Below, piece by piece: positions 9,660-18,379 of a DNA stretch of 64,000 bases. How positions within the stretch are numbered: the stretch's first letter is position 1; every line of letters begins with the position of its first letter. Source of the DNA: Leptotrichia sp. HSP-536. GTDB lineage: Bacteria > Fusobacteriota > Fusobacteriia > Fusobacteriales > Leptotrichiaceae. The notes beneath the pieces were generated by a model. The model saw only the letters and a program-made list of their open reading frames with translations. It had not been told where the DNA came from and did no database searches. The translations under genes were made by a program, and so were the position numbers. The stretch is from contig NZ_CP165647.1 of the NCBI RefSeq assembly GCF_041199985.1, forward strand, positions 1,860,001 through 1,924,000. Direction: 5' to 3'.

Positions 9660-10865
9660 TTATAATTCAAAAACTTCCTTCACTTTCAGAAGTCCCTCTA
9701 TTAATTTATCAATGTCTTCTTCATTATTGTAAATACTAAAACTTGCACGGCAGCAAGACGGCACTCCCAAATACTTCATTAACGGCTGTGCGCAATGATG
9801 CCCCGAACGAACTGCCACATCATAAGAATCCAGTATAAATGCCACATCGTGAGAATGTACATTTTTTACATTAAAGGCAATAATTCCAGCACTTTCAACA
9901 TCTTTTGTAAAATATGTTTCCACAAAATCCAATTTTTTCAATTTTTCCAAAGCAATTTCTGTAAGTGAATTTTCAATTTCATTAATTTTTTCATAACTTA
10001 TTTCTTCAATAAAATTAATTGCTTCTTCCAGAGTTACTGCACCTTCTACATTTTGAGTCCCACCTTCAAACTTATTTGGAAGTGGTGCAAATGTTGATTC
10101 CTGCTCCGTTACAAACTCGATCATATCTCCACCGTATAAAAAAGGCGGCATTTTTTCAAGAATATCTTTTTTCCCATACATAACCCCGATTCCCATTGGA
10201 GTAAATAATTTATGTCCTGAAAATACAAGAAAATCTGCATCCAGTTCTTGAACATCATGTTTAAAATGTAGCATCGACTGTGCAGCATCTACAAGAATAC
10301 GTGTGTTTTTATTTTTATTTCGTGCGATTTCAATAATCTCTTTTATTGGCTGAATAACTCCTGTAACATTTACCACAGCAGAAACAGCCACAAGTTTTGT
10401 TTTATCTGACAGTTTATTTTTAAAATCTTCAATATCAAACTGCCCATTTTCAGTAAGATAAACAAATTTTATCTTAGCATTTTTCTTTTTAGCAACAAAT
10501 TGCCAAGGGACAATGTTTGCGTGATGATTTGAAATTCCTAGAATTATCTCGTCGTTTTCGTTTATAAATTCCAGCCCGTAAGAATAGGCGATTAAATTGA
10601 TTGATTCAGTCGTACTTTTAGTAAAAATCACTTCTTCAGGATATTTTGCATTAATAAACTTCTGTATAGTTTTACGTGCATTTGACATCAAGTTTGAGGC
10701 TTCCATAGACAAAGTATGCGAACCACGTCCTGGATTGCCATTATATTTTTCATAATATTCCATAATTTTATCCAGCACTCTTTTTGGCTTTTGTGAAGTT
10801 GCCGCTGTATCAAGATAATGATTATTTCTGTTCTTAAATATTGGAAATTCTTTTCTATAATCCAT
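9660..10865 (-). CDS. sufS: Cysteine desulfurase SufS
   Basis: A 401-residue PLP enzyme that takes sulfur from L-cysteine and passes it to SufU. Visible landmarks: the substrate and cofactor segment SNHHANIVPW (112-121), D193 in LVDAAQS, Schiff-base K219 in SGHKLFTPMG, and the catalytic Cys358 in RSGHHCAQPL, typical of group II desulfurases. The start at 10865 follows GGGAGGG by five bases; the longer frame to 10904 adds an unlikely leader. It lies between sufD and sufU. Confidence 0.95.
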   Translation of the reverse strand: MDYRKEFPIFKNRNNHYLDTAATSQKPKRVLDKIMEYYEKYNGNPGRGSHTLSMEASNLMSNARKTIQKFINAKYPEEVIFTKSTTESINLIAYSYGLEFINENDEIILGISNHHANIVPWQFVAKKKNAKIKFVYLTENGQFDIEDFKNKLSDKTKLVAVSAVVNVTGVIQPIKEIIEIARNKNKNTRILVDAAQSMLHFKHDVQELDADFLVFSGHKLFTPMGIGVMYGKKDILEKMPPFLYGGDMIEFVTEQESTFAPLPNKFEGGTQNVEGAVTLEEAINFIEEISYEKINEIENSLTEIALEKLKKLDFVETYFTKDVESAGIIAFNVKNVHSHDVAFILDSYDVAVRSGHHCAQPLMKYLGVPSCCRASFSIYNNEEDIDKLIEGLLKVKEVFEL

Positions 10866-10953
10866 TTTTCCCTCCCTATACAATTTTACCCACAAGCAAT
10901 ACAAAAATTATATCACTTAGTGGGTAATTTTTCAAATTCATATTTTTAATTTT

Positions 10954-12081
10954 TTAAATTCTTCTTTCCAGTTCTTCAAATAATTTTTCCCTTAACTTTT
11001 CATCATCGATGTTATCCATTATTGGACGGAATGAAGATTCTACTATCAATTTTTTTGCTCTTCCTTCAGAAAGTCCACGGCTCATTAAATAAAATAATTT
11101 TGATTCATCAACTTTTCCGACAGAAGCGGCATGTTCTCCGATAACATCATCTTCGCTACAGAATAATGTTGGAATAGAGTCAGCCTTTATTTTATCATTT
11201 AACAAAATTGCAAATTCTCCTTCACGTCCTTCCGACTTGCTTGAACCTTGCTTAAAGTAAAGGTTTCCACGAAATACCTTTTTAGCTGTATCTTTCACAG
11301 CCCCTCTTCCTTGAAGTTCCCCAATCGTTCTACGTCCACGGAAAACTACAGAATATTCCAAGTCCAGCTTTCTATCCTCATCAGCAAGGTATGCAGGCCA
11401 TACATAAACTTCTGCAGAATCTTCTTCAAGATAAGATTTATGGCTTATTGCATTAATCTTTCCACCTAGTTCAACACTGTAATATTGTGTTTTCCCTTGT
11501 CCCAAAGTTTCTATCTTAGATGATTCAAAATTAGAACTGCTTGTATTTAAAGTTTGTATTTTTATAATTTTTACTTCTGCATTTCGTCCTGTAAACACTT
11601 TTATAATTCCATTGTGATAAACTGGTGTATTATCTTCTGAATCATAAGTAATTATTACTGTAACTTTTGCAAAATCTTCCACTTCAATAACATTGTAGTC
11701 AACTAGGAAATTATTTTCTTTATTTGCACGATAATTTAAGTAAATTGGCTTTTCAACAGTTTTTCTCTCTTTTATTTTCAAATACTTCCCTTCATTATAA
11801 AAAGCAAAGTTCTGTTTCTTGAAAAAATCTCCCAATCCATAATCATTATCGTTTTTCAAACTTTCAAGTTCTTGCAGGGAATCATTTATATTTTTTATAA
11901 CAACTCCATCTTGATTTTCATTTTTAACTTCCAGATTATTAAATTCCTTAAAAGTTTCAGGTTCCTCATATTTATAGCCTACCCTTTTCCAATTAACTTT
12001 TTCAAGTCTTTTATATTCTTCAAAAATTTTTAATCTGTAATCACTGTTATCAAGATTTTGTATGCTTGATTTTTCTAACAT
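10954..12081 (-). CDS. sufD: Fe-S cluster assembly scaffold subunit SufD
   Basis: A 375-residue partner of SufB in the SufBC2D scaffold. The family's parallel beta-helix core is seen from about residue 150, including GELQGRGAVKDTA and the tail block GEHAASVGKVDESKLFYLMS, which closely resembles the equivalent block in SufB. ATG at 12081 has GAGGAG about six bases upstream; the upstream ATG at 12096 lacks a comparable site and the ribosome site lies inside that extension. It begins 36 bases after sufB. Confidence 0.93.
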   Translation of the reverse strand: MLEKSSIQNLDNSDYRLKIFEEYKRLEKVNWKRVGYKYEEPETFKEFNNLEVKNENQDGVVIKNINDSLQELESLKNDNDYGLGDFFKKQNFAFYNEGKYLKIKERKTVEKPIYLNYRANKENNFLVDYNVIEVEDFAKVTVIITYDSEDNTPVYHNGIIKVFTGRNAEVKIIKIQTLNTSSSNFESSKIETLGQGKTQYYSVELGGKINAISHKSYLEEDSAEVYVWPAYLADEDRKLDLEYSVVFRGRRTIGELQGRGAVKDTAKKVFRGNLYFKQGSSKSEGREGEFAILLNDKIKADSIPTLFCSEDDVIGEHAASVGKVDESKLFYLMSRGLSEGRAKKLIVESSFRPIMDNIDDEKLREKLFEELERRI

Positions 12082-12117
12082 TTTTACTCCTCTCATTTTT
12101 TAAGCAATGTCTTTAAA

Positions 12118-13529
12118 TTATCCAATAGTTCCTTCAAGTTCCAGCTCTATCAATTTATTAAGCTCTACAGCATATTCAAGCGGAAGCTCCTTAGAAATTG
12201 GCTCAACAAATCCTCTTACAATCATCGCCTTCGCTTCATCCTCGCTGATACCTCTTGACATAAGGTAAAATATCGCTTCATCACTTATCCTTCCAATTTT
12301 TGCCTCATGCCCAATATCCACACTGTCATTGTTAATATCAATTATCGGTATAGTATCTGAACTTGACAGATTATCCAGCATTAGCGATTCACATTCCACA
12401 GTTGACCTTGATCCTGTTGCTTCTGGCAATACTTTTAAAAGTCCTCTATAAAAAGCTGTTCCACCATTTTTTGAAATTGATTTCGAGTGAACAGTTGAGC
12501 TTGTCTGCTTTCCTTGGTGAATAATTTTACATCCTGTGTCAAGATATTGTCCAGCCGCAGCAAATGTAACTCCTGTAAATTCACATCTTGAACGGTCTCC
12601 CTTTAAAATGCTCATTGGATAAAGCATAGAAACTCTTGAACCAAATGATCCTGATACCCATTCTATTACTCCGTCTTCCTCAACTAATGCTCTTTTTGTA
12701 TTTAAGTTGTACATATTTCTTGACCAGTTTTCAATTGTCGAATATCTTAGTCTTGCTCCTTTTTTTACAATTAATTCCACTGCCCCCGCATGTAATACAT
12801 TTTTTTTGTATTTTGGTGCCGAACACCCTTCGATAAAATGTAAATCAGCTCCTTCATCTACAATTATAAGTGTATGCTCAAATTGTCCAGCTTCAGGTGC
12901 ATTTAATCTAAAATACGATTGAAGTGGCATTTTTACTTTTACTCCTTTTGGTACATAAATGAAAGAACCACCTGACCACACAGCTCCATGCAATGCAGCA
13001 AATTTATGATCATTAATTGAAATTAATTTCATAAAATGTTCCTTCATTATATCCTCGTATTCCACAATAGCAGTTTCAATATCCGTATAAATTACTCCTT
13101 GTTCTTCCAAATCCTTATGAATACTATGATAAACCACTTCTGAATCATATTGCGCCCCTACTCCTGCAAGTGACTGTTTCTCAGCCTCAGGAATCCCAAG
13201 TCTATCAAAAGTATCTCTTATGTAACTTGGCACGTCATCCCAGTTTTCATTCATAGGTGCCGAATCAGGCTCTAAATAATGCACAATATCATTCACATCA
13301 AGATCTGACAAATCTGGACCCCAATCAGTCATTGGCTTTGAATCATAAACTTCTAGCGCTTTTAATCTAAATTCCTCATCCAATCAGGCTCATTTTTTCT
13401 ATCTGAAATTTTATTAATAATTTCCGCTGTAAGCCCCTTATCAACTTTATATCTATAATGTCCTTCATCTTTTATATCATATACACCACGCTCAATATCC
13501 GCAACATACGTTTTTTTTCTATTTTCCAT
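12118..13529 (-). CDS. sufB: Fe-S cluster assembly scaffold SufB, interrupted by a frame break
   Basis: SufB is the central scaffold of the SUF system. The main frame (13383-12118, 421 codons from a TTG) carries the family core, including KFAALHGAVWSGGSFIYVPK and LVEPIS-type C-terminal blocks. The missing N-terminus sits in another frame from ATG 13529: MENRKKTYVADIERG through KISDRKNEPDW, which matches the start of known SufB proteins. The two join at TGGATGAGG near 13380, where one extra G would restore WMEEFRLKALE. Either the base was lost, or was mis-called, or the protein starts late at TTG 13383. SUF is the only Fe-S system seen here, so a dead sufB is unlikely. Confidence 0.85.
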
Positions 13530-13557
13530 TTTTCCCACACTTTCTATCCTGTATTAA

Positions 13558-14304
13558 TTATAATCCCAAGTTTTTTTTCATTTTAGCATAACCATCTTTT
13601 TCAATGCTTTCCACTAATTCCTGTCCACCTGTCTTAACAATTTTTCCATCCATCAGAATATGAACAAAATCAGGCTTCATATATTCAAGAACCTTATCAT
13701 AGTGTGTAATTATAAGCAAAGCCGTATCCTTAGTCTTCAATTTTTGAACACCTTCAAATACAATCTTTGTTGCGTCAATATCAAGCCCAGAATCAGTTTC
13801 ATCCAGAATAGCCAACTTCGGCTCTAAAACTGCCATTTGTAAAATTTCATTCTTTTTCTTTTCTCCACCAGAAAATCCAACATTTAAATGTCTATCCGCA
13901 TATTCAGGATTAATGTGAAGTTTTTCCATTTTTTCCACTAATTCATTATGAAATTGCATTAAATACTGCTTTTCCCCAGTAACAGCCTCTTTTGCCGTTC
14001 TCAAAAAATCCTCTACTGTAAGTCCTGGTATTTCCTCAGGATATTGGAATGACAAGAAAATCCCTTTTTTAGCCCTTTCATCCACAGCATCCTCATTAAT
14101 ATTTTCTCCATCCAGAATAATTTCCCCATCAACAAGCTCATGTTTTGGATGTCCCACAAGAATACTCGCAAGCGTAGATTTCCCAGCCCCATTAGGCCCC
14201 ATAATTACATGAACTTCTCCTTTGTTTATAGTCAAGTTCAGTCCTTTTAAGATTTCCTTCCCCTCTACTTCAGATTTTACGTTTTTTAATTCTAACAAAC
14301 TCAT
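13558..14304 (-). CDS. sufC: Fe-S cluster assembly ATPase SufC
   Basis: A 248-residue ABC-type ATPase that drives the SufBCD scaffold. The Walker A motif GPNGAGKST, the signature FSGGEKKK and the Walker B motif LAILDETDSGLD are all intact, followed by the switch His in LLIITHYDK. The family-specific insert QYPEEIPGLTVEDFLR is also present. GGAGG precedes the ATG by nine bases. It is the first gene of the operon sufC-sufB-sufD-sufS-sufU, the order usual in Gram-positives and Fusobacteria. Confidence 0.97.
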   Translation of the reverse strand: MSLLELKNVKSEVEGKEILKGLNLTINKGEVHVIMGPNGAGKSTLASILVGHPKHELVDGEIILDGENINEDAVDERAKKGIFLSFQYPEEIPGLTVEDFLRTAKEAVTGEKQYLMQFHNELVEKMEKLHINPEYADRHLNVGFSGGEKKKNEILQMAVLEPKLAILDETDSGLDIDATKIVFEGVQKLKTKDTALLIITHYDKVLEYMKPDFVHILMDGKIVKTGGQELVESIEKDGYAKMKKNLGL

Positions 14305-14418
14305 GTTAATTTTACCTCCAAAATTTTTCTAAATATATCTAAATATTTCACCAAACTTAATCGAATCAAAAATTTGAGTGAAACATATCAATTTTTAATT
14401 ATTTCATAAACTGATTTT

Positions 14419-14447
14419 ATCATAAATTTATTTGTTTATCAAATCAA
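14419..14447 (-). promoter_or_regulatory. Probable promoter of the suf operon
   Basis: On the minus strand TTGATT (14447-14442) and TATGAT (14424-14419) are separated by 17 bases, about 115 bases before the sufC ATG. The region is AT-rich, so chance matches are possible. I see no IscR or Fur-like operator. Confidence 0.45.
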
Positions 14448-14547
14448 ATTATACTTGTATATTTTATCAAAAAATTGTAATAAAATCAATTGTGAAAATA
14501 ATTTATTTATATTTTTCTATATAATAATTTTTATTTTGATATTTAAA

Positions 14548-15438
14548 TTAAGTAATTGGTACAATTATTGAATAATCTTCTGTCCATTCTGTCCATTTTT
14601 CAGGTGTCAATGTTACCAAATCTATTTTTTTCATAAAATCGTATGGTTCTTCATAACTTTGTAGTGAGGTATTATCAATTAAATTTTTAGGAGCCGTTTT
14701 ATCATTAATTCCTAAGTCAAATCCATGTAATAATGCTATTTTAGAATACATTAATACATAAATATTCAAATAAAAACTATAATTAATATCTGTATCAAAA
14801 AGAATTTTTTTAGCTATTTTAGGTTCTAATAATTTATGTATTGCTTGTTTCATTTTTTCTGTATTTTTATTTACTAATGCCTCAAAAAACATAAAATCGT
14901 ATTTTGTATATGCATAATAACTTTTAGTTAATGGTTCTTCCAAATATTTTTTGCTTCTTTTTTCTACTTCTTCAAAATCTCCTAATAATGCTAAAATAGT
15001 TGTTTTTGATAAAAAAGAATTCCGATGTAAATGTTTTGATTTTATATAGGTGTTCTCTTTTGAATTAAAATCATTTGAAGTTATATAGTTTAAATTATTT
15101 TTTAAAAAACTTATCCATTCTTTATTATTTGACATAATTAATCCAAATAAACTATAGCTAGCCTTATAAAGTTTTGATTCTTTAGAAGTTCCTAAAATTT
15201 TCAATTTTTCTGAAATATGGCAGTTTAACCTAAAAGAATTTAAATTATTTTCTATCAATAAATTTTTTGAAGCAAGTACTTTATACTCTGATGATAATGT
15301 TCTCATACAGGATAATTGATTTCCCTTTTTATTTTTAATGTAATCTATACATCTTTTTTCCATTTCAAAATCAAATTTATAATCAGATAAAATTTCATAA
15401 TTTTCTTTGAACTTTTGTTCATCAATTAAAACATTCAC
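14548..15438 (-). CDS. Imm49-like immunity family protein
   Basis: A 296-residue, mainly helical protein with no signal peptide or membrane segment. The order of helices and blocks such as YSLFGLIMSNNKEWISFL, FFEALVNKN and a C-terminal WTEWTEDYS resemble the Imm49 immunity family of polymorphic-toxin loci; this is family memory, not a search. The ATG has GAGGAA nearby. It is the last gene of a leftward set that begins with two HEAT-repeat paralogues. No toxin gene with WHH, LHH or similar nuclease motifs is visible nearby, so the partner is unknown. Confidence 0.5.
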   Translation of the reverse strand: MNVLIDEQKFKENYEILSDYKFDFEMEKRCIDYIKNKKGNQLSCMRTLSSEYKVLASKNLLIENNLNSFRLNCHISEKLKILGTSKESKLYKASYSLFGLIMSNNKEWISFLKNNLNYITSNDFNSKENTYIKSKHLHRNSFLSKTTILALLGDFEEVEKRSKKYLEEPLTKSYYAYTKYDFMFFEALVNKNTEKMKQAIHKLLEPKIAKKILFDTDINYSFYLNIYVLMYSKIALLHGFDLGINDKTAPKNLIDNTSLQSYEEPYDFMKKIDLVTLTPEKWTEWTEDYSIIVPIT

Positions 15439-15476
15439 ATATATTCCTCATTTCCACTCTAATTTTTATTATTTGC

Positions 15477-16001
15477 TTAATCTGAAAAATCACATCTTTC
15501 CAACTGTTCCATTGCATGTTTCCTTATCATTTCTTCATCACTCTGCAACAGTGATTCCAGCTTTTCTTTCGCCTTAGGAGTATTTATATCTCCCAAGGCA
15601 AAACAACATTTTCTCACTAATGCAAAATTATCATCCCAACGGTATTTTTCAAAATTTGAAGTTGCTAATTCATAAATGCAATCTATCGTAGAAGGTAATT
15701 CTAGTTGCTGGAGATAAAACACTATATCTTCGTGTTTTCCATGCCATTCTTCTTTTGTTAATTTGCATAAAATATCAACAAATTTTTCACTGTATAATTC
15801 GAACATGTAAATTGCTGAAATTAAAATATCTACGCTGTCTCCATTTTTTTCATTATATGCTTTTTCCAACTCTGTTTTTATATACTCTATTCTTTCATCA
15901 TCATTTTTTAAAAATTCCTTTTGTACTTGTTGAAAACTTATTTGTTTTTTATATTTTTTCCACATCAAATTTTCCAATTTTTCAAGATTATTTTTTTCCA
16001 T
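15477..16001 (-). CDS. HEAT-repeat protein, paralogue A of a tandem set
   Basis: A 174-residue soluble helical protein. The C-terminal half, from IDCIYELATSNFEKYRW through FALVRKCCFALGDINTPKA, is a HEAT-like repeat pair and is nearly identical to the same part of the upstream neighbour (16041-16604), while the N-terminal halves differ strongly. The start is supported by AAGGAA, though its spacing of about 11 bases is long. In this setting the likely role is an immunity protein against a secreted or contact-dependent toxin; no function is shown by the sequence. A relic of a third copy lies upstream. Confidence 0.7.
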   Translation of the reverse strand: MEKNNLEKLENLMWKKYKKQISFQQVQKEFLKNDDERIEYIKTELEKAYNEKNGDSVDILISAIYMFELYSEKFVDILCKLTKEEWHGKHEDIVFYLQQLELPSTIDCIYELATSNFEKYRWDDNFALVRKCCFALGDINTPKAKEKLESLLQSDEEMIRKHAMEQLERCDFSD

Positions 16002-16040
16002 TTTTTATTATTTCCTTTTCTTTTTTCATAATTAATCCTT

Positions 16041-16604
16041 TCATTCGACATCCTTGTTCGTAAAATCATATCTTTTTAACTGCTCCATCACATGTTCTCT
16101 TATCGTTTCCTCATTGCTTTGCAACAATAGTTCCAGTTTTTCTTTCGCCTTAGGAGTATTTATATCTCCCAAGGCAAAACAGCATTTTCTCACTAATGCA
16201 AAATTATCATCCCAACGGTATTTTTCAAAATCTGAAGTTGCTAATTCGTATATACATTCTATTGTCTGTGGTAGGTGAAAACTTTGAAAATACGATGCTA
16301 TAGTTTCATGTTCTTCATGAAATTCTTCTTTTGCTAATTTAATGTAATCTTCAATAAATTCAGATCTATCACATAATCCAAAAAAACTAATTGAGAGCAT
16401 CAAATTCTCTATTTCAGATGAATTTTTTCTTTGACATGCTATTTTTATTCCCTCTTTTATTATATTTATTTTTTCTTCATCTGAAATATTAGAGAAATTT
16501 GAAATTAATTCCTCATTTTTCAGTTGAAAATTTACAACATAAGTTTTTTTACTTAATTCAAATAATTTCTTTAATTTATTTTCATATTTTGCTGATATTT
16601 TCAT
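16041..16604 (-). CDS. HEAT-repeat protein, paralogue B of a tandem set
   Basis: A 187-residue paralogue of the downstream gene, separated from it by 39 bases. The region TIECIYELATSDFEKYRW and the following FALVRKCCFALGDINTPKA differs from paralogue A by only one or two residues, and this identity extends to the DNA. The first 100 residues share only a loose pattern (EEF/EEW, HE..., YFQ/YLQ). AAAGGAG lies about nine bases before the ATG. A conserved half joined to a variable half suggests diversification against different partners, or repeated gene conversion of the 3' part. Confidence 0.7.
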   Translation of the reverse strand: MKISAKYENKLKKLFELSKKTYVVNFQLKNEELISNFSNISDEEKINIIKEGIKIACQRKNSSEIENLMLSISFFGLCDRSEFIEDYIKLAKEEFHEEHETIASYFQSFHLPQTIECIYELATSDFEKYRWDDNFALVRKCCFALGDINTPKAKEKLELLLQSNEETIREHVMEQLKRYDFTNKDVE

Positions 16605-16683
16605 TATTTGTTCTCCTTTATAATTTCATATTTTTTTAAATTTTAATTGAATATTTCTAATCTTTTACCACTTTCCTTTCCTA

Positions 16684-16738
16684 TTTAAAAAACTCCTTTT
16701 GTAATCACTGAACATTTATTTGTTTTTTATATTTTTTC
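16684..16738 (-). pseudogene. Remnant of a third HEAT paralogue, downstream piece
   Basis: Read on the minus strand, AAAAAATATAAAAAACAAAT and the following AATGTTCAGTGATTACAAAAGG match codons 14-30 of paralogue A (KKYKKQISFQQVQKEFLK), with substitutions and an in-frame stop. It abuts the left end of the inverted-repeat element at 16739. The rest of the gene is gone. Confidence 0.65.
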
Positions 16739-17072
16739 ATACTAAACCCCATTTAAATAACGAATTTATTAAAAACTTTTCTAAAAAAGGATAAAAAACT
16801 AATATTTTTAATTAAAATATAATTTTCATTTTTTAAACAGAGTCTACAATAAACTAATCCGTCGGAGCATTTTTCTGTGCTGGCAAAACTGTTTGAGCAT
16901 AGCGAGTTTTTTGTCAGTGCAGAAAAATGTCGTAGACTAGCCATAGGTTGTAGGATTTGCGGCAATGAGCAATCCTACAAAAATAAATAAATAAAAACAT
17001 AGTAATTAGTTGAATGATCATGAAATAGCTATTATAAAAATTTATTCCTATTTTCAAAAGAGTTTAGCATTA
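16739..17072. mobile_element. 334-bp MITE-like inverted-repeat element inserted in a gene
   Basis: The left end ATACTAAACCCCATTTAA and the right end, read in reverse, ATGCTAAACTCTTTTGAA form imperfect terminal inverted repeats. The interior encodes no protein but contains the structured core at 16860-16978, also present at 3188-3307. Both flanks are pieces of one HEAT paralogue, so the insertion limits can be read from the disrupted gene. No transposase in the window obviously mobilises it. Confidence 0.7.
16860..16978. repeat. Conserved structured core of the dispersed element, copy 2
   Basis: It differs from copy 1 (3188-3307) at only a handful of positions. Two of them, C to T and G to A in the inner stem (GTC...GGC versus GTT...AGC), would replace a C-G pair with a U-A pair. 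Both hairpins are preserved. Confidence 0.7.
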
Positions 17073-17112
17073 ATAACAAATCTTTCAATTCTTCAAGACT
17101 AATTTTTTCCAT
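17032..17112 (-). pseudogene. Remnant of a third HEAT paralogue, N-terminal piece
   Basis: An ATG at 17112 with AGGAG upstream opens MEKISLEELKDLLL, which aligns with MEKNNLEKLENLM at the start of paralogue A. After about 14 codons the frame enters the right terminus of the inverted-repeat element and stops at 17032. The ribosome site and probably the promoter are intact, so a 26-residue peptide could still be made. Confidence 0.65.
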
Positions 17113-17190
17113 TATTTATATTCTCCTATTTGATTTTCAGATAAAAAAATGTTGCATTTAATATTGCAATTTATGATAAGTTAAAATTTT

Positions 17191-17240
17191 ACAAAAAAAG
17201 TATCCTCTTAAACACCTACTCCAAAGAGAATACTTTTTAA
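17191..17240 (-). terminator. Rho-independent terminator of pdxK
   Basis: AAGTATTCTCTT pairs with AAGAGGATACTT (17224-17235 with 17198-17209, one mismatch), and a run of T follows on the minus strand, just past the pdxK stop. Confidence 0.85.
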
Positions 17241-17261
17241 AAAACATATTTTTATTACTTA

Positions 17262-18074
17262 TTATTTTAAAGCAAATACCTTGTGATTTAAAGGTCCAGT
17301 ATAGTCATTTAATTTAAAGGACTGTTTCAAGGCTTCTGTGATTAATTTTTTTGTAGTAGCAACTGCTTCGCTTACTGTGGCACCTTTTGCCAGTTCTGCT
17401 GTGATTGAAGCGGAGAAAGTACATCCTGCACCATGATTCCATTCTGTGTCAATTTTTTCAGATTCAAAGAATTCAAAATCTTTTCCATCATATAAGAAAT
17501 CAATTGATTTTTCTCCAGCGAAAAATTTTCTTCCTTTTATAACAACATTTTTTGCACCTAAGTCACATATTTTTTTAGCCGCTTCTTTCGCTTCCTCAAG
17601 TGTGTCAATTTTTTCCATTTCAGCTAACTGTGCGGCTTCAAACAAGTTTGGTGTAACGACAGTTGCGTAAGGCAGTAAATGTTTTTTCATTGCTGTTACA
17701 TTCTCTGGAAAAAGATTTTCAGTTGATCCACTATTTACTTTACAAACCATAACTGGATCTATTACAATCGGATTTTTTAAATCTTTCAAGACAGAACCTA
17801 CATATTCAATAATTTCAACTGTAGGAAGCATGCCAGTTTTTAATGCATCCACTCCAATTCCATTTACAACTGTATCAATTTGCTCTTTTATAACATTCAA
17901 TTCAATTGGAAAAACTTTGTGAGCCCAGCTATTTCTAGGATCCATTGTAACAATAACTGTCAGAGCATTCATTCCATACACTCCTCTTTCCTGAAACGTT
18001 TTCAGATCCGCTTGTATACCAGCTCCTCCGCTTGTATCAGATCCTGCAATTGTTAAAACTTTTTTTATAGACAT
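17262..18074 (-). CDS. pdxK: Pyridoxal/pyridoxine kinase (PdxK/ThiD family)
   Basis: A 270-residue ribokinase-fold enzyme. The N-terminal TIAGSDTSGGAGIQADLKTF, IDPVMVCK, VVTPNLFEA and the anion-hole block NHGAGCTFSASITA are intact. The overall pattern, including CK after DPVM and NHGAGC rather than the HGTGC of many ThiD proteins, matches the Gram-positive pyridoxal kinases that evolved from ThiD. It would phosphorylate B6 vitamers for PLP enzymes such as SufS; HMP or HMP-P kinase activity is possible. No thiamine genes are adjacent, which favours the B6 role. It is single and has its own terminator. Confidence 0.88.
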   Translation of the reverse strand: MSIKKVLTIAGSDTSGGAGIQADLKTFQERGVYGMNALTVIVTMDPRNSWAHKVFPIELNVIKEQIDTVVNGIGVDALKTGMLPTVEIIEYVGSVLKDLKNPIVIDPVMVCKVNSGSTENLFPENVTAMKKHLLPYATVVTPNLFEAAQLAEMEKIDTLEEAKEAAKKICDLGAKNVVIKGRKFFAGEKSIDFLYDGKDFEFFESEKIDTEWNHGAGCTFSASITAELAKGATVSEAVATTKKLITEALKQSFKLNDYTGPLNHKVFALK

Positions 18075-18104
18075 TTTAGTGCTGCTGCCAAAATTTATAA
18101 TATA

Positions 18105-18225
18105 ACAGATGTGTTCGATAACCTAAGTTTTTTATTTTTACAAGGGATCAAGATCTCTTGCTTCAGAATATTTAATTTATTAAATTCTAAATACATATAG
18201 ATGTCAAACAGGTCTATTCTTAATT
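18105..18225. repeat. Palindromic dispersed repeat, copy A (G/C-core family)
   Basis: The left end GATGTGTTCGATAACCTAA and a core ACAAGGGATCAAGATCTCTTGC, with CAAG/CTTG-type symmetry, are followed by AATATTTAATTTATTAAATTC and a degenerate right end, CAAACAGGTCTATTC. It aligns along most of its length with 50108-50222 and 33285-33360. It lies between pdxK and the next gene. Confidence 0.6.
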
Positions 18226-18379
18226 TTTATATATTGGCAACTTCCTCCTTCCATAATTTTATTTTTTTCATATTTAATTTTACTTTCCTTTTCTAATATC
18301 CTTAATTTTTTTCTCTGCTTTTTTAGCAGTTCCTGTTTTATCAATATTTAAAATGGCAGTAGCTCAATGCTAATATTTT
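18226..18379. other. Non-coding spacer with a possible gene relic
   Basis: The minus strand contains a short open stretch ending TAKKAEKKIKDIRKGK and a stop, but no start codon or ribosome site. An isolated GGAAGGAGGAAG also occurs. I see nothing functional that I can support. Confidence 0.3.

Noticed and set aside
13362..13390. Programmed frameshifting in sufB
   Set aside because: No slippery heptamer and no nearby stimulatory structure; a single-base difference is the simpler reading.
16753..16965. A 70-codon frame through the structured repeat core
   Set aside because: It reads through both hairpins, and its other copy at 3188-3307 shows no matching protein-level constraint.
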